Assembly (NCBI RefSeq): GCF_016134045.1
Contig: NZ_CP065915.1
Location: 3,352,501-3,416,500, forward strand
Direction of reading: 5' to 3'
Length of the DNA stretch: 64,000 nucleotides
Source: Pelagovum pacificum
GTDB lineage: Bacteria > Pseudomonadota > Alphaproteobacteria > Rhodobacterales > Rhodobacteraceae
The notes beneath the pieces were generated by a model. It was not told where the DNA came from, did not search any database, and saw only the letters and a list, made by a program, of their open reading frames with translations. Below are positions 57,470 through 64,000 of this stretch, piece by piece. The stretch's first letter is position 1. Each line of letters opens with the position of its first letter. Made by a program: the position numbers and the translations under genes.

Positions 57470-58261
57470 ATGCTACGTGCCCTGACGCTCGCCTGCGGCC
57501 TCCTCGCCGCCGCCCCGCTTCCCCTCGCCGCCGAGGTGCCCGACGGAGTCGTCTCCGTGCGGTTGCTGCCCGGCTGGCGCACCGACACCGGCACGCACAT
57601 GGCCGGCCTCGAGATCCAGCTCGCGCCGGGCTGGAAGACCTATTGGCGTGCGCCCGGTGACGCGGGGATCCCGCCGAGTTTCCAGTGGTCGGACGTCGAC
57701 AACGTCTCCGCGATGAACCTCCACTGGCCGGTGCCTGAAGTGCATCACATCAACGGGATGCGCTCGATCGGCTACACCGGGACCGTGGTCATCCCGATAG
57801 AATTCACCGTCGGCAGCACCGGCGTCGCCCATATCGGCGGCAACGTGGAGCTCGGCGTCTGCTCGGACATCTGCATGCCGGTCGAGGTCCCCATTTCCGC
57901 CGATCTCCCCGTCGGCGGCACTCGCGAGCCGGTCATCATCGCCGCGCTCACCGACCGGCCGCTGTCGGGGGCGGAAGCCGGGGTGCGGTCGGCGAACTGC
58001 AATCTCTCCACCAGGAGCGGTGACATGGTCCTGCGGGCAGAGATCCGGATGCCGCCCGCCGGCAATGGGGAGGAAGTCGTGATCGAGTCGGGATCGCCCT
58101 CGCTCTGGGTCGGGGATCCGATGGTGACCCGCTCCGGTGACAGCCTGATCGCCGAAGCGCCGATCGCGCCAATGAACGGCGACGGGATCGCGCTGAACCG
58201 CTCCGCGGTGCGTATCTCCGTCTTCTCCGGGACGCGCGCGGTCGAGATCGACGGCTGCTAG
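57470..58261 (+). CDS. periplasmic DsbD N-terminal-domain protein
   Basis: 263 residues with a signal peptide (about 1-21). The sequence matches the DsbD alpha-type immunoglobulin-like domain: [20 protein letters not shown] and the cysteine motif [12 protein letters not shown] (C131 and C135). It lacks the membrane electron-transfer and thioredoxin domains of full DsbD, so it may act as a periplasmic partner of a CcdA/ScsB-type system or of TlpA nearby. Its stop shares CTAG (58258-58261) with the stop of the convergent RND gene. Confidence 0.85.
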   Translation: MLRALTLACGLLAAAPLPLAAEVPDGVVSVRLLPGWRTDTGTHMAGLEIQLAPGWKTYWRAPGDAGIPPSFQWSDVDNVSAMNLHWPVPEVHHINGMRSIGYTGTVVIPIEFTVGSTGVAHIGGNVELGVCSDICMPVEVPISADLPVGGTREPVIIAALTDRPLSGAEAGVRSANCNLSTRSGDMVLRAEIRMPPAGNGEEVVIESGSPSLWVGDPMVTRSGDSLIAEAPIAPMNGDGIALNRSAVRISVFSGTRAVEIDGC

Positions 58262-61200
58262 ACTGGCCTGCGCCGCATCGCCCAGGCCAGCGCACCAACC
58301 AGATAGACCAGCAGCAACATCAACATCACCACGGCGAGGAACAGCGCCAGCATCATTGCCGTGCCTGTCACCTCGAACGGCAGGACGGCCTGTACCTGGG
58401 ACAGCGGCGCGCCGGTGACGAGGACCGGTGCCAGCGTCACGCCGAAGACGGCGAGCGCGCCGACAGCCGCCACGGCCGTGGGCCAGCGCACTGCTCCCGT
58501 CCTGGACCGCAGCGCCCGCCGGGCCGAGGCGGTCTGCTTGGACACGTCCTGCTGAATCGCCAGCAGCGCGGGCACCACCATCAGCACCAGCACCATCCCG
58601 AAGCCCAGCCCGTAGACCAGCGTCACGACTGTCGGCATCAGGAACTGCGCCTGGCTCGACGTCTCGTACATCAGAGGCGCGAGGCCAAGAACGGTAGTCA
58701 GCGTCGTCAGCAGCACGGGCCGCAGCCGGTCGGCCGCGCCATCGATGATCGCCGGGATCAGGCCGCGTTCCTCGGCATATTCGTCGATGGTCGATACCAG
58801 CACGATCGAGTCGTTGATGATGATCCCGATCATCCCGATCAGCCCGACGATGGAGAACATGCTCATCGGCATGTCCCAGAGGTAGTGCCCCCAGACCGCG
58901 CCGATCAGCCCGAAGGGGATGATCGCCATGACGACCACGGGCCGCGTCCAGCTCGAGAAGATCCATGACAGGGTGAGGTAGATGCCGAGCAGCACCAGAA
59001 CCGTGCCGTTGCCGGCGTCGGAGAGGAAGTCACGCTCCTGCTCGGCGAGGCCGGAGAGGTTCGTGTCGATCCCGTAGTCCGACTCGATCTGCGGCAGGAT
59101 GTCGTCGTTGACCAACTGCATGATTTCCGCCGCACGGTCGGCATCGTCGTCCGTAAGATCACCGTTGACGGAGATCAGCATCACACCGTTCTCGCGCCGG
59201 AGGGTGGAAAAGCCCGTCCGGCTCTGCACCGTCACGATGTCGGACAGGGGCAGGTAGACGCCGTTGTCCGACCGCATCAGCGTCCGGTCGAGGAAATCCG
59301 CCGTCAGCTCTTCCTCCGGCAGCTCGACACGGATCGTGGCGGAGCGCACGCCGTCAGGATAGCTCGCCGCCTCGATGCCGCCGAGGCGGTTGCGCAGCAC
59401 GTTCCCGATCCCGTCGATAGAGTATCCGAGCGCCTGTCCCCGCGGCGTGAGGCTGAGAACCAGCTCTTCCTTGTCATAGGCGAGGTTATCCTCGACGGCC
59501 GTCACTTCGGGGAATTTCAGCAGTTCGCCCTTCAGCGCCTCGGCGGCCTGCTTCAGCGTGTCGGCATCCGCGCCGGACAGCTGGATGTCGAGGTCGTCGC
59601 CACCCGGACCGGAGCCCCAGGACCGGAAGCTGACCGTTTCGGCCATCGGGTGCTGCACGACGGCATCCTGAAGGTCGGACACGAAGGCGAAGCTCGAATA
59701 GGGCCGCAGGTCGGCCTCGATGAGTTCGATGGAGATGGAGCCCAGCTGGTCGGGGTCCTTCGTGTCCGCCCCCGACAGTCCGCGACCGGCGTTGCCGCCG
59801 ACTTCGGCAATGACGTAGTCGACCGGGTTGCGGCCGTATTCCTCTTCGTATTGCGCGCCGAGGTCGGCGACCGCGCGCTGCATCTCCTGCATCATCTCGA
59901 ACGTGTCGTCGCGCGTGGCGCCCGGCAGCATCGCGAAGTTGCCGGACACGGACCCCTGCTCGGGCGAGGAGAAGAAGCGCCATTGAACGTCACCTCGGAT
60001 CAGCAGGGCCGCCTGGCTGGCGAGCAGCAGCACGACGAGCGCGATGACCGGGTATCGGGCCCAGACGACGCCGGCCATGAAGGGCCGGAAGATCGTCCGG
60101 CGGAACCAGAGGAACCCCCGGTTCACCACGCGCGAGGGAATATCGTACCAGTGCCCCGCAGCGGCGGAGGCGACCGAGTGACTCATGTGATTGGGTAGGA
60201 TCACGAAGCACTCGACTAGGCTGGCCATCAGCACGACGATCACCGTGAAGGGAATGTCGGCGATCATCTCGCCGAAACGCCCCCCGATAGCGGTCAGCCC
60301 GAAGAAAGCTATGACCGTCGTGATGGTCGAGGAGAAGACCGGCAGGAACATTCGCTTGGCCGCGTTCTCTGCCGCGTCGACCGGGTTCTCGCCGAGCCGC
60401 CGGTGCCGGAAATCGGTGTGCTCGCCCACCACGATGGCGTCGTCCACCACGATGCCGAGCGTGATGATCAGCGCGAAGAGCGAGATCATGTTCAGCGTAA
60501 GCCCCGCCATGTGCATCAGCGCGATGGCAGCCAGCATCGACACGGGGATGCCCGCTGCCACCCAGAACGCGGTCCTGGCATTCAGGAACAGGAACAGCAG
60601 CAGCACCACGAGGCCGAGGCCGGTGAGCCCGTTGTCGAGCAGGATGTTGAGACGACCGGTAATCATCTCCGCCCGCGTGCGGATCAGCTCGATCGACACG
60701 CCTTCGGGCAGGCTCGCCTGAAACTCGCGCGCGGTCTCTTCGACCTGTGCCTGCAACTTGATCGCATCGCCGAGCTCGGAGCGGCTGACGCTGATCGTGA
60801 CGGCGGGATCATCGCCGACGAAGTAGGCGCGTTCGCGATCGACACCTTCGACATAAACGTTGGCCACGTCGCCGACGGTCAGCTCGCTCCGGTCGTCGTT
60901 GGAGCGCAGGACCACGCTTTCGATCTCTTCGGCCGAGCGTTTCTCGACACCCGTGCGCACCCGAGCGGCGCCGGCGACTTCACCGGCAGGTGCCGTGTCG
61001 GCTTCCGATGCGATGGCGTCGGCGATCTCGGCCATGGTCACGTCATGCTCGACAAGGGACAGCGACGAGACCTGCACGATGGTCGAGGGCGCCGCGACGC
61101 CCTGGATCGAGGTCTGTGTCACACCGTCCTGAAACAGGCGGAGCACGAATTCATCGGCAAAGCGGGCGAGCTGGTCGATGCCGACCGGGCCGCGGATCAC

Positions 61201-61641
61201 GACGTCGGTCACGCTGTCGGTCCAGCCGCCGGATCGGACCTGCGGATCGTCCGCGGCCTCGGGGAGGTTGGACACGCTGTCGACCGCGTCCTGCACGTCC
61301 TTCGCCGCAACCTCCATGTCCCAGCCCGGCTCGAACTCCAGCTGGATGCGGGCACTGCCTTCGGACGAGCGCGCTGAACTGTCGGCGACGCCCTGCACGG
61401 CAAGAAGCGTCGGCGACATGACCTGAACGATCGCGCGGTCGACATCCTCCGCTCCGGCCCCGTCCCACGAGACGGACACGGAAACGCTGTCGACCACGAC
61501 GTCCGGGAAGAACTGCGCCCGCATGCGCGGCACGGCCATCAGGCCCGCGACGATCATCAGAACGAGGACGAGGTTCGCCGCCGTCCGGTGCCGTGTGAAA
61601 TAGCCGAGGATGCCGCCGCCACTCTTGCCCGATGCCGCCAT
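58258..61641 (-). CDS. RND-family efflux pump permease
   Basis: 1127 residues from ATG 61641; a longer frame upstream is not supported. Twelve membrane helices in two halves, each with a large periplasmic loop. The proton-relay aspartates are in ITLGIVVDDAIVVGEHT (helix 4). N-terminal FTRHRTAANLVLVLMIVAG and the QFFPDVVVDSVSVSVSWDGA loop place it in the HAE1/AcrB-like group common in proteobacteria. Works with the adaptor encoded four bases upstream; no outer-membrane channel gene is adjacent. Confidence 0.94.
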   Translation of the reverse strand: MAASGKSGGGILGYFTRHRTAANLVLVLMIVAGLMAVPRMRAQFFPDVVVDSVSVSVSWDGAGAEDVDRAIVQVMSPTLLAVQGVADSSARSSEGSARIQLEFEPGWDMEVAAKDVQDAVDSVSNLPEAADDPQVRSGGWTDSVTDVVIRGPVGIDQLARFADEFVLRLFQDGVTQTSIQGVAAPSTIVQVSSLSLVEHDVTMAEIADAIASEADTAPAGEVAGAARVRTGVEKRSAEEIESVVLRSNDDRSELTVGDVANVYVEGVDRERAYFVGDDPAVTISVSRSELGDAIKLQAQVEETAREFQASLPEGVSIELIRTRAEMITGRLNILLDNGLTGLGLVVLLLFLFLNARTAFWVAAGIPVSMLAAIALMHMAGLTLNMISLFALIITLGIVVDDAIVVGEHTDFRHRRLGENPVDAAENAAKRMFLPVFSSTITTVIAFFGLTAIGGRFGEMIADIPFTVIVVLMASLVECFVILPNHMSHSVASAAAGHWYDIPSRVVNRGFLWFRRTIFRPFMAGVVWARYPVIALVVLLLASQAALLIRGDVQWRFFSSPEQGSVSGNFAMLPGATRDDTFEMMQEMQRAVADLGAQYEEEYGRNPVDYVIAEVGGNAGRGLSGADTKDPDQLGSISIELIEADLRPYSSFAFVSDLQDAVVQHPMAETVSFRSWGSGPGGDDLDIQLSGADADTLKQAAEALKGELLKFPEVTAVEDNLAYDKEELVLSLTPRGQALGYSIDGIGNVLRNRLGGIEAASYPDGVRSATIRVELPEEELTADFLDRTLMRSDNGVYLPLSDIVTVQSRTGFSTLRRENGVMLISVNGDLTDDDADRAAEIMQLVNDDILPQIESDYGIDTNLSGLAEQERDFLSDAGNGTVLVLLGIYLTLSWIFSSWTRPVVVMAIIPFGLIGAVWGHYLWDMPMSMFSIVGLIGMIGIIINDSIVLVSTIDEYAEERGLIPAIIDGAADRLRPVLLTTLTTVLGLAPLMYETSSQAQFLMPTVVTLVYGLGFGMVLVLMVVPALLAIQQDVSKQTASARRALRSRTGAVRWPTAVAAVGALAVFGVTLAPVLVTGAPLSQVQAVLPFEVTGTAMMLALFLAVVMLMLLLVYLVGALAWAMRRRPV

Positions 61642-61645
61642 AGTG

Positions 61646-63115
61646 TCAGCTCCCCATCCGGCGTTCGAGGCGGTCCACCATGTCGGCGGGCACGTCGTCA
61701 CGCTCGAGCTCGGAAAGGATGCGAGTCTTCGCATCGTCCGGCATCTGCGCACCCTCGACGTAAGCGACGAGGCGGGCGCGCCGGTCGGGTTCGAGGCGGA
61801 TCATCGCGGGCGTCGGGGTGACCGTGTCCGCCGCGGCGTCCGTCGTCGGCGGCAGGATCGGGTCCACCCGGATGCCGGCGCCAAGCAACGGGGAGCGCTG
61901 CGTGACGATCAAGGCGCCGTCGAGGTGCTCGCCCCGGATCAGCACGTCGTCGCCCTGCCTGCGGAGGAGATCGACCCCCACGACTTCGAGACGCTCTTCC
62001 TCGCCCACGACCAGCACGGTGCTGTCAGCGGCAATGGCCGTCGAGGGCACGCGCGCCACCTGTTCCAGTTCCGGCTCCGAAATCGTCACCGTCACGAAGT
62101 CCCCCGGCCGCAGGCCCGGTGTCTCGTCGAGGCTGGCGAACAGCAGTCGGCCCGTCTGACCTTCCGCGACGCTCGCACTCTCGCGGCTGATCGTGCCGGT
62201 CGCCGTCAGGTCGACCCCCGCCACATCGAGCGCGACGGTCACCGGCGCATCGCGCAGCCGGCCGTTCTCGTCCAGCAGGCGGGCATATTGTGAGGTCGAG
62301 ACACGGAACGACACCTCGAGCCGGTCGGGATCGACCAATGTCGCGACGGCCTCGTTGGCGGCGACACGTCCACCTTCGACCACGGCGACGTCGGTCAGGG
62401 TGCCGGAAAAGGCGGCGTGCAGCTCGGTATCGGCGAGCGCGCGCTCCGCTTCGGCAACGTCGATCTCGGTCCGGTCGATGGTCGTCACCGCGAGGTCGAT
62501 CCGTGCTTCGGCATTCGCCAGCGCCTGCCGGTTGGTGAGGACGGACGCCCGCGCCGAGGACAGCGCGAGTTCCGCTTCCTCGACGGCGGCGGCGGTGCCG
62601 ACGCCCCGAGCGCTAAGGTCGTTCTGGCGGTTGAGCGCGGTTTCGCGCAACGTCCGCTGCTGCTCCGCCGCGGTAAGTTCATCCTCCGCCAGCGTCAGCG
62701 CCCGCTCCGCGTCGCGCAGTTCCGCCTCGGCATCGCGAAGGTCGGCGCGGGTCCGGGCGAGCGCGGCCTCAGTCTCGGCACGATCGACCTGAAGAAGCAG
62801 TTCGCCAGCTTCGACGGTGCCGCCCTCCACGAAGTTGTCGCTGGCTTCCGTCAGGACTCCGCCGACCGGCGTGCGCAGATCGAGCATCCGCTGACTGCGC
62901 AGTTCACCGAACACCTCGAGCTCCGGCTCTACCGTGCCGGCCTCGTAGGGAACGACATTGACCGACAGCACACGTTCACGCTGCTCGAAACTGCGCGGTT
63001 CTGCGGTCAGTCGCGTCTCGATCGCGTCGAACACCGTCCTCCCCGCGATTGCCACGAGCGCGATGGTCGCGGCCAGAAGAAAGATGCCGACAAGGCTGCG
63101 GCGCAGAAATCTCAT
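61646..63115 (-). CDS. RND efflux periplasmic adaptor (HlyD/AcrA family)
   Basis: 489 residues. N-terminal membrane anchor (about 7-30), lipoyl-like half-motifs around a long coiled-coil hairpin (about 115-230), then beta-barrel and membrane-proximal domains (RPGDFVTVTISE, DSTVLVVGEEERLEVVGVDL). A C-terminal extension of about 60 residues beyond the usual fold is charged and helical. Links the RND permease to an outer-membrane channel. First gene of the operon; no regulator is next to it. Confidence 0.92.
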   Translation of the reverse strand: MRFLRRSLVGIFLLAATIALVAIAGRTVFDAIETRLTAEPRSFEQRERVLSVNVVPYEAGTVEPELEVFGELRSQRMLDLRTPVGGVLTEASDNFVEGGTVEAGELLLQVDRAETEAALARTRADLRDAEAELRDAERALTLAEDELTAAEQQRTLRETALNRQNDLSARGVGTAAAVEEAELALSSARASVLTNRQALANAEARIDLAVTTIDRTEIDVAEAERALADTELHAAFSGTLTDVAVVEGGRVAANEAVATLVDPDRLEVSFRVSTSQYARLLDENGRLRDAPVTVALDVAGVDLTATGTISRESASVAEGQTGRLLFASLDETPGLRPGDFVTVTISEPELEQVARVPSTAIAADSTVLVVGEEERLEVVGVDLLRRQGDDVLIRGEHLDGALIVTQRSPLLGAGIRVDPILPPTTDAAADTVTPTPAMIRLEPDRRARLVAYVEGAQMPDDAKTRILSELERDDVPADMVDRLERRMGS

Positions 63116-63329
63116 TGATCGGATCCTTGAAGGGCTTCGGAAATTAGGACTGTTTTACTTGGAAAAGTCTACCGGCCACCGCCTTCAACGATCCGTGTAC
63201 AGCTGTCCGTCGCAGGAATTCGTGACGCTTCGCCGAAAACTTTGACGATCGCGACCAGCTTTTCTGCAGCCGCAAACTGGACCTCCGACCACGGCAGGCC
63301 TAGCGTCGCGCCGAACTACGGAGAGAGAC

Positions 63330-64000
63330 ATGGCGACTGGCACCGATATCCGCACTTACTACGACGGACGCTGGCACGACGGGGACGTGATGATCATGCG
63401 CGCCGCCGACCACGGGTCCTGGCTCGGGTCGTCGGTGTTCGACGGCGCGCGGTCGGTGAACGGCCTGACCCCGGACCTCGAAGCGCACTGCGCTCGCGTG
63501 AACCGCTCTGCCGAGGCGCTCATGTTGAAACCACACGTACCGACAGAAAAGATGGTCGAGATCGTGCACGAGGGCCTCGCCGCCTATCCGAAGGACGTCG
63601 CCGTCTACATCCGTCCGATGTACTGGGGCATCGACGGCGGAATGAGCGCGATCGTACCCGGTGACGGACAGCCCGGCTTCGCGATCTCGCTGGAGGTCGT
63701 CCCGATGGCCGCCGCGACGGATGCGATCAAGGTGACGACCACGAAGTTCCGGCGTCCGGTGCTTGAGAGCGCCGTCGTCAACGCCAAGGCCGGGTGTCTC
63801 TACCCCAACAACGCGCGGATGCTGGTAGAGGCACGGTCGAAGGGCTTTCAGAACGCGCTCGTCGCGGACGCAATGGGCAACCTTGCAGAAAGCGCGACGG
63901 CGAACGTGTTCCTCGTCAAGGACGGGGAGGTCTTCACGCCGATCCCGAACGGGACGTTCCTCGCCGGGATCACGCGGGCGCGGCATATCTCGAACCTGCG
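63330..64000 (+). CDS. ilvE: branched-chain amino acid aminotransferase, 5' part
   Basis: Begins at ATG 63330 (GGAGAGA upstream) and runs off the right edge after about 223 codons. Fold-type IV PLP enzyme: YYDGRWHDGDVMIMRAADHGSW at the N-terminus, the PLP-lysine region VVNAKAGCLYPNNARM, and ESATANVFLVKDG with FLAGITR at the cofactor phosphate site. It transaminates leucine, isoleucine and valine, or is a close D-amino acid/aminodeoxychorismate relative. It is separate from the divergent RND operon. The 214 bases between them show no gene. Confidence 0.85.
   Translation, partial: MATGTDIRTYYDGRWHDGDVMIMRAADHGSWLGSSVFDGARSVNGLTPDLEAHCARVNRSAEALMLKPHVPTEKMVEIVHEGLAAYPKDVAVYIRPMYWGIDGGMSAIVPGDGQPGFAISLEVVPMAAATDAIKVTTTKFRRPVLESAVVNAKAGCLYPNNARMLVEARSKGFQNALVADAMGNLAESATANVFLVKDGEVFTPIPNGTFLAGITRARHISNL

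Overview
The window is a GC-rich chromosomal segment of an alphaproteobacterium, most probably a member of the Rhodobacterales (Roseobacter/Rhodobacteraceae group). The main markers are a GcrA cell-cycle regulator with CcrM-type GANTC sites upstream, the argH / small lipoprotein / lysA / TIGR02302 neighbourhood, the FtsEX-acyltransferase block, a glycine betaine demethylase pair (gbcAB), and GC-rich intergenic hairpins of a type I associate with this family. I see no prophage, insertion sequence, plasmid functions or CRISPR array. The content is core metabolism mixed with catabolic and transport cassettes.

Layout. 1-4941: capsule export (KpsT-like ATPase, KpsE-like inner-membrane protein), Kdo8P synthase and a BON-domain MscS channel. 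4994-5068: tRNA-Gln. 5135-9150: D-mannonate dehydratase, divergent from gbcAB, which is preceded by a cobalamin riboswitch (6528-6702). 9298-13002: FMN reductase, a LacI regulator with a coupled leader ORF, and a GH127 arabinofuranosidase. 13046-17030: EamA transporter, RraA-like aldolase, aldo/keto reductase, cytochrome P450. 17191-23032: livFGMH with two tandem substrate-binding proteins, divergent from adenine deaminase (23182-24876). 25013-28055: M20 deacetylase, a decayed AraC regulator and an omega-aminotransferase. 28251-32291: a five-gene galactose-type operon (SDR, dgoK, dgoA, lactonase, galM). 32466-34650: argF and argD. 34893-37437: ABC-2 exporter genes. 37655-38806: gcrA and a lytic transglycosylase. 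38941-41854: DeoR regulator, MFS transporter, DUF1611/DgcN. 42067-44252: accA between two exported proteins. 44273-47191: PPOX-fold protein, PlsC, FtsX, FtsE. 47366-52198: zinc-ribbon protein, TIGR02302 protein, lysA. 52342-54557: YeiH-type exporter, its LysR regulator and a DUF2834 protein, sitting between lysA and argH. 54558-58261: small lipoprotein, argH, TlpA, YqgE, DsbD-N protein. 58258-63115: RND pump and adaptor. 63330-64000: start of a branched-chain aminotransferase.

How genes work together. Arginine genes are dispersed (argE-like, argFD, argH). The galactose-type operon encodes mutarotation, oxidation, lactone opening, KDGal phosphorylation and KDPGal cleavage, but no galactonate dehydratase. 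The most notable observation is a well-formed cobalamin riboswitch ahead of an oxygenase pair that does not itself need B12. This suggests that oxygen-dependent betaine demethylation is the B12-independent alternative to a corrinoid methyltransferase route and is switched off when B12 is plentiful. Other points of interest are an SDR lacking its catalytic lysine, a duplicated binding-protein pair beside adenine deaminase, a probable CTG start in the TIGR02302 gene, a 38-residue lipoprotein gene, and two convergent gene pairs whose stop codons share one CTAG.
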